A DNA stretch of 64,000 bases from Myxococcales bacterium (GCA_016720545.1 JADKKK010000004.1:248001-312000); one strand, 5' to 3'. Positions 1 through 8,931 are shown, numbered from the stretch's first letter. The notes: generated by a model from the sequence alone, not told the origin. A program made the numbers and translations.

Positions 1-1
1 G

Positions 2-634
2 CTCACGCCGGGCGCGCAGGGCATGAAGGGCGCGATCGCCAAGGCCGAGGAGCTCGCGAAAGCCGACCCGACGCTCCACCTCATGCGCCAGTTCGAGAAC
101 CCCGCCAACCCCGCCATTCACGAGAAGACCACGGGCCCCGAGCTGTGGGACGACACCGACGGCGAGCTCGACGCGCTCGTCGCGGGCGTGGGCACGGGTG
201 GCACGATCACGGGCGTCTCCCGCTACTTCAAGCAGACCCGCGGGCGCGCGATCGTCTCGGTCGCCGTCGAGCCGAGCCACTCGCCGGTCATCACGCAGAC
301 CCGCGAAGGCAGAGAGCTCGCGCCCGGGCCGCACAAAATCCAGGGGATCGGCGCAGGTTTCGTGCCCAAGAACCTGGACCTCACGCTCGTCGATCGGGTG
401 GAGCAGGTCTCCAACGACGAGGCGATCGCGACGGCGCGCAGGCTCGCGAAGGAGGAGGGCATCCTCTGTGGCATCTCCTGTGGCGCCGCGGCGGCCGCGG
501 CCTTGCGCCTGGCGAACGAGCCCGCGTTCGCCGGGAAGACCGTCGCGGTCATCCTCCCGGACGCGGGCGAGCGCTACCTCTCGGGCGCGCTCTTCGAGGG
601 CATGTTCGACGGTCTCGACAAGGCGACCGGCTAG
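2..634 (+). CDS. cysK: Cysteine synthase (O-acetylserine sulfhydrylase), 3' part
   Basis: The frame is open from base 2, so the start and the PLP-binding lysine lie outside the window; 210 codons remain. The enzyme makes cysteine from O-acetylserine and sulfide with PLP in the cytoplasm. Visible family marks are the glycine-rich phosphate-binding loop GVGTGGTITG near base 185-215, the SCGAAAAAAL segment near 478-507 and the LPDAGERYLS ending. It is followed 73 bases later by a serine acetyltransferase, so the two steps of cysteine synthesis sit together. Cystathionine beta-synthase-like relatives share the fold, but the ending is CysK-like. Confidence 0.93.
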   Translation, partial: LTPGAQGMKGAIAKAEELAKADPTLHLMRQFENPANPAIHEKTTGPELWDDTDGELDALVAGVGTGGTITGVSRYFKQTRGRAIVSVAVEPSHSPVITQTREGRELAPGPHKIQGIGAGFVPKNLDLTLVDRVEQVSNDEAIATARRLAKEEGILCGISCGAAAAAALRLANEPAFAGKTVAVILPDAGERYLSGALFEGMFDGLDKATG

Positions 635-707
635 GGCCAGGCGCCCGGGCGCGACCGGGCCGCGCGGCGAGACCACGAGACCTTTGGCAGCGCGGGGCGG
701 TCGCGCT

Positions 708-1697
708 ATGGGGGCTGCGATGTCGCACCCCGAGCTCGATTCGTTCGTCGCGGCCATGGCGCAGAGCTACGCCGGCGATCCTCGCGGTCACCGCCTCAAT
801 CGCCGGTACATGCCCTCGAAGGCGGTCGTCGCCGAGATCGTGGAGCTGTGCCTCGAGGTGTTCTTCCCGGGGTACTTCGGGCGGCAAGACCTCACCGACG
901 AGAACCTCACCGAGCACCTCCGCGGGCTCTTCGACGAGCTCCACGCACGCCTCGCGGTCCAGATCGAACAGTGCCTCTGTCACGCCATCGAAGAGGGCGA
1001 GGGCGACGGCTCGCGCGCCTACGCCGACTGCGCCGAGTACACCGCGAAGCTCTCGGGGCGGCTGCTCGCGCGGCTCCCGGCGCTCCGCGCGATGCTGCTC
1101 GACGACATGCAGGCGGCGCTCGAGGGGGATCCCGCGGCGCACGGGCTCGACGAGGTGATCCTCGCGTACCCCGGCTTCCTCGCCGTGGCGGTGCACCGGG
1201 TCGCGCACGAGCTCTACGAGATGGGCGTGCCTCTCATGCCGCGCATGATGAGCGAGTGGGCCCACAGCGTGACGGGGTGCGACATCCACCCGGGCGCGAA
1301 GATCGGCCACCGCTTCTTCGTCGACCACGCGACCGGCACGGTCGTCGGCGAGACGAGCGTCATCGGCGACGGGGTGAAGCTCTACCAAGGGGTCACCCTC
1401 GGCGCGCTCTCGCACCCACGTGACGCGTCCGGCCGCGTGATCCGCAACGTGCGGCGTCACCCCACCGTCGAGGACGACGTGACCATCTACGCGAACGCCA
1501 CCGTGCTCGGCGGCACGACCATCGTGGGGCGCGGCAGCGTGATCGGCGGCTCGGTGTTCGTCACGAAGAGCGTCGCGCCGGCGTCGCTGGTCTCTCGCGG
1601 CGAGAGGGGGCACTCCTCGCGCCCGCTGCCTGCCACGGGGTCGCCCGCGTCGCCGGACGGGGACGCGGTCCCCGGCGCCCCCGAGTTTGACATCTGA
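708..1697 (+). CDS. cysE: Serine O-acetyltransferase (EpsC type)
   Basis: Transfers acetyl from acetyl-CoA to serine, giving the substrate of the cysteine synthase just upstream. It has 329 codons from ATG 708; ATG 720 is an alternative four codons in. An alpha-helical N-terminal domain with the segment FPGYFG is followed by a left-handed beta-helix of hexapeptide repeats. Around residues 192-214 are DIHPGAKIG and HATGTVVGE, which carry the family's catalytic Asp/His. The start is chosen because upstream sequence in this frame overlaps cysK and has no family character. The tail after residue 300 is Pro/Ser/Gly-rich and poorly conserved. The stop lies one base from the convergent GNAT gene. 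Confidence 0.92.
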   Translation: MGAAMSHPELDSFVAAMAQSYAGDPRGHRLNRRYMPSKAVVAEIVELCLEVFFPGYFGRQDLTDENLTEHLRGLFDELHARLAVQIEQCLCHAIEEGEGDGSRAYADCAEYTAKLSGRLLARLPALRAMLLDDMQAALEGDPAAHGLDEVILAYPGFLAVAVHRVAHELYEMGVPLMPRMMSEWAHSVTGCDIHPGAKIGHRFFVDHATGTVVGETSVIGDGVKLYQGVTLGALSHPRDASGRVIRNVRRHPTVEDDVTIYANATVLGGTTIVGRGSVIGGSVFVTKSVAPASLVSRGERGHSSRPLPATGSPASPDGDAVPGAPEFDI

Positions 1698-1698
1698 C

Positions 1699-2487
1699 CT
1701 ATTCTCGAACGTCCGGGCGCCTCGTCGAGGCGGGCTGGCGCTCCCCCTCGGCGCTGACGAGCCCGCGAAGCCGAGAGGCCATCGAGGCGGCCGCCGCGCG
1801 CACGATCTCGAGGAGGCCGTCGTGCGGTTCGTGCGCGCGCTCGCCCTCGCGCCCGCCGCCCCTCAACGGGACCGCGAAGCCTAGCGTGGCGGTCTCCTGG
1901 GAACCGGCGCGCTCGCGGCGCAGGGCGGGGAGGTCGCCCTCCGAAGGCGGTCCCGCCGCGTCCTCGCTGGCGCTCAGCGTCGCGCCCACGCTGCGGAGGA
2001 TGCCGAGCATGGGCTGGTTCGTCGCGAGGACCTCCCCGCGAAAGGTGTGCACGCCGCGCGCGAGGGCGGCGCGCGCGAGCTCGACGAGGAGCAGCGCGCC
2101 GAGGCCCCGGCCTTGAAACTCGTCGACCACGGTGACGGCGGCTTCGGCGACCGCGGGCGCATCCTTCGCGCGCACGAACCGCGCGACGCCCACGCCGCGC
2201 TCGGTCTTCAGGTCGGCCGAGGTCACCGTCGCGGCGATCGCGACGTGGTCGTGCTGGTCGACGTCCGTGAGATAGCGGAGCACGTGCTCGGAGGGCTCGG
2301 TCACGACTGAGAAGAACCGCAGGTAGCGGGTGGCCGGTGATAGCCCGCGGAAGGCCTCGCGGAACGCCTCCTTGTCGTCGGCGTGGAGTGGCCGCAGCGT
2401 GACCGCGGTCCCGTCTCGCAGCACGCGCCCGACCGACCACGGCTCGCGCTCGAACGGGGCGTCGTCGGGATCGCGGCTCGCGCTCAT
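1699..2487 (-). CDS. GNAT-family N-acetyltransferase
   Basis: The acceptor substrate is unknown; the family moves acetyl from acetyl-CoA to an amine. The 262-residue frame starts with ATG at 2487 (MSASRDPDD); a longer frame to 2619 has only low-complexity sequence. The N-terminal half contains LRPLHADDKEAF and LSPATRYLRFF, typical of the acetyltransferase domain that accompanies protein-lysine acetyltransferases of the Pat kind. Motif A is present as DEFQGRGLGALLL (Q/R-x-x-G-x-G/A). The C-terminal 70 residues are basic and low complexity. It is convergent with cysE and divergent from the DUF455 gene. Confidence 0.82.
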   Translation of the reverse strand: MSASRDPDDAPFEREPWSVGRVLRDGTAVTLRPLHADDKEAFREAFRGLSPATRYLRFFSVVTEPSEHVLRYLTDVDQHDHVAIAATVTSADLKTERGVGVARFVRAKDAPAVAEAAVTVVDEFQGRGLGALLLVELARAALARGVHTFRGEVLATNQPMLGILRSVGATLSASEDAAGPPSEGDLPALRRERAGSQETATLGFAVPLRGGGREGERAHEPHDGLLEIVRAAAASMASRLRGLVSAEGERQPASTRRPDVRE

Positions 2488-2566
2488 CCGCTGTACTCTA
2501 AGGCCGTGCGCGCGGGAGCACCCACGAAGTTGAGAAGGGTGGCTCGCGCGCGCGAGGGGGCTGGCC

Positions 2567-3463
2567 GTGCTTGACACGCGCGACGCGGCCGACGCGGCCG
2601 CCTGGCCGAGGTCCGGCACGTTGGAGCGCTGGGCGCTCGACTACGTCGCCTCGACAGCGCTCGTCACGAAGCTCGCCCCGCCGTCGCCGCCGACCCGGGC
2701 GGAGGCTCTCCGCGCCGAGGCCGACGCGCCGCGGTCCGCGCCCGTTCGCGTTCGCGTTCGCGCGCCCGGGCGCCCCCCCGAGCTTCGGGTTGTGGCCCGC
2801 GTGAAGGTCCCCCGGGGGCCGAACGCGGCGCGCGATCCGCGTGCGCGCGCCCACCTGCTGCACACGTTCCACCACCACGAGCTTCAGGCCGCGGAGCTAA
2901 TGGCCGCCGCGCTCGCGGCGTTCCCCGACGCACCTTGGGCCTTTCGGGTGGGGCTGCTCCGGGTCTTCCACGACGAGGTGCGGCACATGGCGCTCTACCG
3001 CGAGCACCTCGGACGGCTCGGCTTCGCCATCGGCGACTTTCCGGTGCGCGACTGGTTCTGGGAGAAGCTCGGCGCCGTGCCCACGCCGCTCGCGTTCGTG
3101 GCGGCGCTCGGGGTCGGCTTCGAGGGCGGCAACCTCGACCACTGCGCGCGGTTCGCGGCGGAGCTCGACGCCGTCGGCGACGCGCAGGGCGCGGCGATTG
3201 TCCGCCAGGTCGGCGAAGAAGAGATCATGCACGTTCGCTTCGGGCTCTCGTGGTTCGCGCGGTTCTCGGGGCGACCACTCGTCGAGCTCGCGCAGCTCCG
3301 CGCGGCGTTGCCGCCGCCGCTCACGCCGAGCGTCATGCGGGGCCCCTCGCTGAACCGGCCGGCGCGACTGCGTGCAGGATACACGGAGCACGTGCTCGAC
3401 GAGCTGGAGGAGTTCGCCGCGGCGCATCCCACCCGCCTGCCTTCGCCGGTGGTCCGCGCTTGA
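2567..3463 (+). CDS. DUF455 ferritin-like protein
   Basis: A 298-residue protein starting with GTG. It has the iron-ligand pattern of a ferritin-like four-helix bundle: HHHE at residues 102-105, HDEVRH at 135-140 and EEEIMH near 217-222, as in the DUF455/MiaE-like group. Those proteins bind a di-iron centre, and the substrate here is unknown. Residues 58-66 are encoded by a hexanucleotide repeat (PVRVRVRA). The stop TGA overlaps the TTG start of the next gene, an ATP-grasp protein, so the two are probably made together and may act on the same substrate (inference). Confidence 0.8.
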   Translation: MLDTRDAADAAAWPRSGTLERWALDYVASTALVTKLAPPSPPTRAEALRAEADAPRSAPVRVRVRAPGRPPELRVVARVKVPRGPNAARDPRARAHLLHTFHHHELQAAELMAAALAAFPDAPWAFRVGLLRVFHDEVRHMALYREHLGRLGFAIGDFPVRDWFWEKLGAVPTPLAFVAALGVGFEGGNLDHCARFAAELDAVGDAQGAAIVRQVGEEEIMHVRFGLSWFARFSGRPLVELAQLRAALPPPLTPSVMRGPSLNRPARLRAGYTEHVLDELEEFAAAHPTRLPSPVVRA

Positions 3464-4338
3464 GCTCGACGGCTCGCGCGCGCGCCTGGGTCATGAACCT
3501 CGACGCCAACGAAGAGCTGGCCGGCCGGACGCCGGGGGCGCGCGCCGCCGCCGCACGCGCGCGCGCGGCGCAGGCCCCGGAGCTCGCGTTGCTGGTCGAG
3601 GGCGGGGTCGTGCTCGGCGCCGGGCGCGACGACGACGCCCGGGGGCTGGCCGGGCTCGCGTTCTGCCCCACCGCGAGGGCGCTCCGGGCGCTCGCGGCGG
3701 CCGGAGCCACACCGCCCAAGGCGCCCTCGATGGACGCGCTGCTCCGCGCCAACCACCGCAGCCTCTCCGCGGCGCTCGGGCAGGGCCTCGAGCACGGCGC
3801 GTTCGTGACCGACCTCGCCTCTCTTGGGGAGGTGATGGTCGGTCTCCCGGGCGCTGAGTGGGTCCTCAAGCACCCGTTTGGCTACGTCGGGCGTCTCCGC
3901 CTGCGCACGCACGCGCTCGACCACCGCGCGGCCGCGTTCGCCCGGCAATGCCTCACCGAGGCGGGCGGGCTGCAGGTCGAGCCCTGGGTCGAGCGCGTGA
4001 GCGACTTCGCGCTGCACGGCTTCGTCGACGAGGGCGGCCGTGTGACGCTCGGTGACCCGACCGCGCAGGTGTGCGACGAGGCCGGCGCCTGGCGCGCGAC
4101 CTCGCGGGCGCACGACCTCGGCGCCGACGAGGCGGGGCGCCTCGCGCGGGAGGCGGCCGCCTCGGCCGCGGCGCTCCACGCCGTCGGATACTTCGGTCCC
4201 TTCGGCGTCGACGGCTTCCGTTATCGGGGGCGGGCTGGAGACGAGCGGCTGAACCTGCGGTGCGAAGTCAACGCGCGCTACACGATGGGGTGGGCGGTCG
4301 GCATGGCGGGCCGCCGGCCGGACCTCGAGCGAGCCTGA
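3460..4338 (+). CDS. ATP-grasp domain protein
   Basis: 292 residues from a TTG start (3460) that overlaps the stop of the DUF455 gene; ATG 3493 (MNLDANEEL) is the alternative. ATP-grasp marks are the nucleotide-binding segment EWVLKHPFGYVGR and the metal-binding C-terminal segment GPFGVDGFRYRG followed by CEVNARYTMG. ATP-grasp enzymes form amide or thioester bonds through acyl-phosphates. The substrate cannot be read from the sequence. Coupling to a ferritin-like oxidase suggests a two-step modification pathway, which is inference. The stop lies inside the first copy of a 47-bp direct repeat. Confidence 0.75.
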   Translation: MSSTARARAWVMNLDANEELAGRTPGARAAAARARAAQAPELALLVEGGVVLGAGRDDDARGLAGLAFCPTARALRALAAAGATPPKAPSMDALLRANHRSLSAALGQGLEHGAFVTDLASLGEVMVGLPGAEWVLKHPFGYVGRLRLRTHALDHRAAAFARQCLTEAGGLQVEPWVERVSDFALHGFVDEGGRVTLGDPTAQVCDEAGAWRATSRAHDLGADEAGRLAREAAASAAALHAVGYFGPFGVDGFRYRGRAGDERLNLRCEVNARYTMGWAVGMAGRRPDLERA

Positions 4339-4425
4339 GCGCGGCCGTTGCCGCGGCAAGGCGCCTCGGCTCGGCGCCGACCTCGAGCGAGCCTGAGCGC
4401 GGTCGTTGCCGCGGCAAGGCGCCTC
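4321..4425. repeat. 47-bp direct repeat, two copies, with internal palindrome
   Basis: Bases 4321-4367 and 4379-4425 are identical except for one C/T difference, with a 58-base period. The first copy contains the last codons and stop of the ATP-grasp gene; the second is intergenic. Each copy contains the perfect 12-base palindrome TTGCCGCGGCAA. There is no following T-run, so it is not a standard terminator. Confidence 0.9.
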
Positions 4426-4532
4426 TGCTAACGCACCGACACCTTGTCGCGCGCCCGCCAGCTCATCCGTCCGGCATCGCTAGCAGCCGTCGTGCGCTGC
4501 TCGAGCGGGCCGACCCGGCCGGAGGTGGCGAG

Positions 4533-5816
4533 GTGGTAGACATCGTCTTCGGCTCACTGTGCTTCATCGCGCTCATCGCGGCGGTGTACTTCGCCCGCGA
4601 GCTCTCTACCGGCTTCGGCGCGTACTTGATCGGGTCGTACATCGCCCGCATCGTGATCCATTTCGTCTCCACCAACGTCCAGTTCTTCCACCACGAGATC
4701 GCGGGCGACGCCCGCATCTACGAGTGGCTCGCGACTTGGATCGCGACCCAGTGGGAAATCAGCGGCGTCCAGTACATGACGGCCCACGAGAACCCGCACA
4801 TCGGCCCGACCGACCTGCCGCCGAACATCTTCGCCATTTTCATCTACCTCGCCGGGGGGCAGTCGGCGCGCATCGCCTGCACGTCGCTCGTCGTGCTGAT
4901 CACCTGTTTGACCGCGCTCTATCTCCACCGGCTCGCCATCGAGCTCGGCGCCGCGCGCCGCACGGCCAGCGGGGTCACCATGGTCCTGTTCGGGATGCCG
5001 GGCGTCCTCTACTACTCGAGCGACATGTACAAGGACCCCCTCGTCCTTGGCTTCACCGTCGCGGCCGTCGGGAGCGCGATTCGGGTCTCGCGGAAGTTCT
5101 CGCTCCTGCACGCCGGCATCGGCGTCGTCGCGCTCTTGGCGCTCTGGCACGTCCGTTTCTACATGGTGTTCCTCGCGATCCTCCCGATCGTGGTCGGGTA
5201 CATGGGCTTCGGCTCGGGGAGCTGGCTTCGGCCCGCCATCTCGGCGGTCCTCGTGGGCGTGGCGTTGTGGGCGCTCGCGGGTAGCCAGGGCGGCGCCGAA
5301 GCCTCATCCACCGTCGAAGCGACCTTCGATTTCGCGACGGGGCGAAAGGGCGACACCGGCGTCGGCAACGCCTACGGCGGCTCGGCGGTCGAGCTCGACA
5401 AGGGGGTCGGGAGCATCCCCATTCGTGTGATCTACACCTTGTTCTCTCCCTTCCCGTGGCAGGGGGGCACGATCGGCCTTCACCTCGGCAAGGTCGACGC
5501 CCTGATCCTCACGTTCCTCATCTACCGCGCGGTGCGCGCCACCAAACTGCTCGCCAAGGTCGATCGCGCCACGTTGCTGAGCCTGCTCGCGTACATCATG
5601 CCCACCACCCTCGCTTACTCGCTGACGATGGCGAACATCGGGCTCATGCTCCGCCAGCGCATCCCGGTCGTCGTCATGATCGGGCTCCTCGCCATGTTCA
5701 GCTGGCCGCTTGCGACGCGGCGAGCGACCGCGAAGCCGACCAAGGGGCGCGGCGCGGGCGCCCCGCGCCTTGGCCCGCGGCGCTTCCCGCGACCTCCTGC
5801 CCAGCCGGCCGCCTGA
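4533..5816 (+). CDS. Polytopic membrane protein, possible polysaccharide polymerase
   Basis: 427 residues from GTG 4533, which has a GGAGG sequence seven bases upstream. About nine or ten hydrophobic segments alternate with short loops, so this is an inner-membrane protein. The motif SSDMYKDPLVLGF after the fourth or fifth segment resembles the N/M-K-D-x-x loop found in some O-antigen and exopolysaccharide polymerases or glycosyltransferases. That assignment is tentative. The C-terminal 35 residues are cytoplasmic, basic and Pro-rich. The asparagine synthase gene downstream is a common companion in polysaccharide clusters, but an IS remnant lies between them. Confidence 0.6.
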   Translation: MVDIVFGSLCFIALIAAVYFARELSTGFGAYLIGSYIARIVIHFVSTNVQFFHHEIAGDARIYEWLATWIATQWEISGVQYMTAHENPHIGPTDLPPNIFAIFIYLAGGQSARIACTSLVVLITCLTALYLHRLAIELGAARRTASGVTMVLFGMPGVLYYSSDMYKDPLVLGFTVAAVGSAIRVSRKFSLLHAGIGVVALLALWHVRFYMVFLAILPIVVGYMGFGSGSWLRPAISAVLVGVALWALAGSQGGAEASSTVEATFDFATGRKGDTGVGNAYGGSAVELDKGVGSIPIRVIYTLFSPFPWQGGTIGLHLGKVDALILTFLIYRAVRATKLLAKVDRATLLSLLAYIMPTTLAYSLTMANIGLMLRQRIPVVVMIGLLAMFSWPLATRRATAKPTKGRGAGAPRLGPRRFPRPPAQPAA

Positions 5817-5838
5817 TGCCCGCGCGCGCGCCTCGCGA

Positions 5839-6045
5839 CTAGAGCGCCGAACCGCTTGATGATCGAGGAGTTTTACCGAGTTGCGAGCCGTGCGAGGCGC
5901 GACGACGAGGCCTACTGCTGCTAGACCTCTCGCAGATCTATGTATTCTACAACGCGAAGGACGACCGTGGGCGTGCGGGCTACCACCCCGCGATGATGGT
6001 GGCGCTGCTCGTCTACGCGCACTGCGTGGGCAAGGCTCGCCGGCG
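5839..6045 (+). mobile_element. Remnant of IS1182-like element: element end plus transposase fragment
   Basis: Bases 5839-5920 start with CTAG and match the left half of the MITE at 14529-14610 with few differences. From 5915 the + frame reads LLLDLSQIYVFYNAKDD and then GYHPAMMVALLVYAHCVG, which is the conserved N-terminal segment of IS1182-type (DUF772) transposases. Similarity stops near 6040, before the catalytic residues, so nothing active is encoded. The 5' part of the transposase is also missing. The remnant fills most of the 305-base gap before asnB. Confidence 0.75.
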
Positions 6046-6121
6046 GCCTCGCGGATTTGCCTTTTCGAGCCGCTGCGCGGCTGGTATCGCATCGGTCGAT
6101 GACGCCTCACGAGGCCCGCTG

Positions 6122-7999
6122 ATGTGTGGAATCTTCGGCGCCATCGGCGCCACCCGCCCGGTCAATGCGGAGGCTGCACTCCGCGTGATGACCCACCGTG
6201 GTCCCGACCAGCGCGCCGTCCTCCGGCTCCCTGGCGCCGAGGGGCGCCCCGCCGCGGAGCTCGGCTTCGTTCGACTCGCGATCCTCGATCTCACGGAGAA
6301 CGGCGCGCAGCCGATGCGCAAGGACGGCCTCGCCATCGTCTTCAACGGGGAGATCTACGACCACGCCAAGCTCCGGGCCGAGCTCGAGGCCACCGGGGTC
6401 TCGTTTCGCTCGCGCTCCGACACCGAGGTCCTCCTCGAAGGTTTCCGCGCCTTCGGCGAGGCGGTCGTCGATCGCGTCACGGGCATGTTCGCGTTCGCCG
6501 TGTGGGACGAGCGTACGGGCAGGCTCTTCGCCGCCCGCGATCCAGCGGGCAAGAAGCCCCTTTTTTTCGCGTCGCGCGCGGACGGATTCTTCTTCGCCTC
6601 CGAGATCAAGGGCATCGTCGCTTCGGGGCTGCGCACCGCGGTCGACGAGGCCGAGCTGCCCGTCTTCATGGCGCTCGGGCACGGCCACGGCGATCGCACG
6701 GCGCACGCCGAGGTCCGCGAGCTCCGGCCCGGGCACACGCTGCGGCTCGAGCCCGGAGCCCGCGAGCCCGTGGTGCGTCGCTACTTCCGTGCGCCGTTCG
6801 GCGCGCCCCCGCTCGACATCGGCGTCGACGAGGCCGTGGTGAAGGTGCGCACACTCGTCGACGCGGCGGTGAAGCGGAGGCTGGTGGCCGACGTCCCCAT
6901 CGGCGCGTTCCTATCCGGCGGCATCGACTCGACGGTGATCGTCGGCCTGATGGCGAAGCACACCGCCGGGCGGGTGAAGACCTTCTCCATCGGCTTCCAG
7001 GGCGACCCCGCCTACGACGAGACCCGCTTCGCGCGGATGGCCGCGCGCCAGTTCGGCACCGAGCACACCGAGTTCATCGTGGAGCCCAAGGCTCTCGAGC
7101 TCATCGAGCCGCTCGTCAACGTCCACGACGGCCCGTTCGGCGACTCGTCGGCGCTTCCCACGAGCATCGTCTCGCGCCTCACCCGCGAGCACGTCACCGT
7201 CGCCCTCACCGGCGACGGTGGCGACGAGCTCTTCTGCGGATATACGCGCTTCCTCGCCGCGGAGATCTCGGAGCGCATCCCGCAGGCGCTGCGGTCGGGC
7301 GCAGCCTCCGTGGCGAACCTCGTGCCCCCGGGGGCGAAGGAGCGCAGCCTCCGCGCGAAGGCGAGGCGCTTCTTCGTGACCGCCGAGCGGCCCCTCGAAG
7401 ACCGGCTGTTCGCGTACTCGCCGTATTTCCTCGATCGACTCGACGAGCTCTTCTCGCCAGAGGTCGCGGAGCGCGCCCACGGGACCGTGCGCGGGTTTGC
7501 CCGCGAGAGCCTCGACGCCTGCCCCGATGCCACGGCGCTTTCTCGCGTGCTCGCGTTCAACTACGAGACGTACCTCCCGTACGATCTGCTGGTGAAGGCC
7601 GATCGATCGTCGATGCTCCACTCGCTCGAGCTGCGGTCGCCGTTCCTCGATCGCGAGCTCACGCAGTTCGCTGCCAGGCTCCCCGATCGCTACCGTCGAC
7701 GCGGCCTCAACAAGAAATGGCTGCTGAAGCGCGCCTTCCCGGAGCTGCTCCCCGACGCGCTGGTCAACCGCCCCAAGATGGGCTTCGGTGTCCCGCTCGC
7801 CGACTGGTTCCGCGGCCCCCTGCGCGAGCTCTTGAACGACCAGCTCGGGCCGAGCGCGAGGCTGTACCGCTATCTCCGCCGCGACGCCGTGATGAAGGTC
7901 CTCGCCGAGCAAGACGCGGGCACGTCGCATCACGCCCACCGCGTGTGGCTGCTCCTCACGCTCGAGGTCTGGCTGAAGTCCATGGAGCAGTCGGTCTAA
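6122..7999 (+). CDS. asnB: Asparagine synthase (glutamine-hydrolysing)
   Basis: Makes asparagine, or amidates another carboxylate, using glutamine and ATP. The 625-residue frame starts at ATG 6122, which places the catalytic nucleophile at Cys2 (MCGIFGAIG) after Met removal; upstream in-frame sequence is IS remnant. The glutaminase domain has THRGPDQ, FNGEIYDH and RSDTEVLLEGF. The synthetase domain has the PP-loop FLSGGIDSTV and LTGDGGDELFCGYTRF. Members of this class also occur in polysaccharide and natural-product clusters, and the neighbouring membrane protein fits that alternative. Confidence 0.93.
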   Translation: MCGIFGAIGATRPVNAEAALRVMTHRGPDQRAVLRLPGAEGRPAAELGFVRLAILDLTENGAQPMRKDGLAIVFNGEIYDHAKLRAELEATGVSFRSRSDTEVLLEGFRAFGEAVVDRVTGMFAFAVWDERTGRLFAARDPAGKKPLFFASRADGFFFASEIKGIVASGLRTAVDEAELPVFMALGHGHGDRTAHAEVRELRPGHTLRLEPGAREPVVRRYFRAPFGAPPLDIGVDEAVVKVRTLVDAAVKRRLVADVPIGAFLSGGIDSTVIVGLMAKHTAGRVKTFSIGFQGDPAYDETRFARMAARQFGTEHTEFIVEPKALELIEPLVNVHDGPFGDSSALPTSIVSRLTREHVTVALTGDGGDELFCGYTRFLAAEISERIPQALRSGAASVANLVPPGAKERSLRAKARRFFVTAERPLEDRLFAYSPYFLDRLDELFSPEVAERAHGTVRGFARESLDACPDATALSRVLAFNYETYLPYDLLVKADRSSMLHSLELRSPFLDRELTQFAARLPDRYRRRGLNKKWLLKRAFPELLPDALVNRPKMGFGVPLADWFRGPLRELLNDQLGPSARLYRYLRRDAVMKVLAEQDAGTSHHAHRVWLLLTLEVWLKSMEQSV

Positions 8000-8034
8000 A
8001 TGGGGGGCTCAAGGTCTTCGAGCATGCCGCTGAT

Positions 8035-8346
8035 CTAGTCTCCTGGAAGCGTGATCCCTTCCAGAAGTCGCGCGGCTCGGCCTTTCGCCACGAGGGAGCG
8101 AGGGGATGTCCCGTTTTCGGCGGCGGTGGGAGGATACTCATGTTCGAGGGTCGGCGTTCTCGCGCGGTCACACCCGAAACCACTGTCCCCTGAGCGCAAA
8201 GCGCCGCCTCCACCGCGCGGAACGACGTCCGAGTTGAGGACGGGCCCGCCGCCGCCGAAAACGGGGCACCCTCGCTCCCCCCCTCGCTCCTCGGCATGAC
8301 ACCGAAGACCGGACTTCTGATACGAACCACGACTCCAGGGGACTAG
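8035..8346. repeat. CTAG-bounded 312-bp palindromic element, complete copy
   Basis: The segment begins with CTAGTCTCCTGG and ends with CCAGGGGACTAG. Inside lies a second inverted pair, GTTTTCGGCGGCGG near 8113-8126 and CCGCCGCCGAAAAC near 8248-8261. Bases 8035 to about 8257 are repeated in inverted orientation at 14532 to about 14311 with high identity. Short ORFs inside are incidental and appear in both copies. With 8347-8530 it makes up the gene-free stretch between asnB and the zinc-ribbon gene; the last 180 bases show nothing recognisable. It looks like a non-autonomous mobile element. Confidence 0.75.
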
Positions 8347-8530
8347 TCTGACTTGTCAGCGGAGGGCTCCGTCCGCGCGCCCCGCGCGAGAGCGGGGAGC
8401 CCGCTCGCTGGGGCCCCACCTCCTGGTCTTGGCGCCGGGCCCGAACGGCCGCGCTGCCCGTGCCGAGGATCACGCTCGGCGACCTGCCCGAGGACTCGAC
8501 GCGCTCGAATCGTGGAGGGGCGCGGCTGGC

Positions 8531-8854
8531 TCAGTTCAACAGCGGGGGGGCCACCTCGAAGAACCTCTCGAGCCGCGCGCTGCAGCCCGAGCACTCGACG
8601 CGCCCGACGCGCAGCCTCCGGCCGGCCCGCTCTTCAGCGGTGTGCCCCACGACACGCACGCTCGCGCCGCAGGCCGGGCAGGGCAGGCCTCGCGCGGTGG
8701 GCTCGACGAGCGCCGCGGTCGACACCACGAGGGGGCGCTCCGGGGAGCCGCCGGGCTCGAGCCTCGCGAGCGCGAGCCGCTCGGTGCGGGAGTTTTCGGT
8801 CGCGCGGGCAGCTTCGCGCCGCACTGTGCGATCACGCTTAGGCTTCTTCGGCAC
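8531..8854 (-). CDS. Small zinc-ribbon protein
   Basis: 107 residues from GTG 8854, with TTGGAGG five bases upstream. The N-terminus is strongly basic (PKKPKRDRTVRR). The C-terminal half has two CxxC pairs, CPAC and CSGC, about 30 residues apart, as in a zinc ribbon. It lies 77 bases downstream of glpD on the same strand and may be cotranscribed. No specific function is recognisable. A much longer frame through here is a glpD shadow. Confidence 0.6.
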   Translation of the reverse strand: MPKKPKRDRTVRREAARATENSRTERLALARLEPGGSPERPLVVSTAALVEPTARGLPCPACGASVRVVGHTAEERAGRRLRVGRVECSGCSARLERFFEVAPPLLN

Positions 8855-8931
8855 GGGGGCCTCCAAGGGAGGGCGGGGGACTCGCTGGCTCTCGGCGTGC
8901 CGGACGCGGCGTCCGCGCCGCGCCCCGTCGC

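Noticed and set aside
4321..4425. Rho-independent terminator after the ATP-grasp gene
   Set aside because: The palindrome TTGCCGCGGCAA is not followed by a T-run and is duplicated as part of a longer repeat.
8051..8299. Short ORF whose first 45 residues recur on the minus strand from 14516
   Set aside because: The similarity is explained by the inverted repeat element itself; the two frames diverge by frameshift where the repeats differ, so coding selection is not supported.
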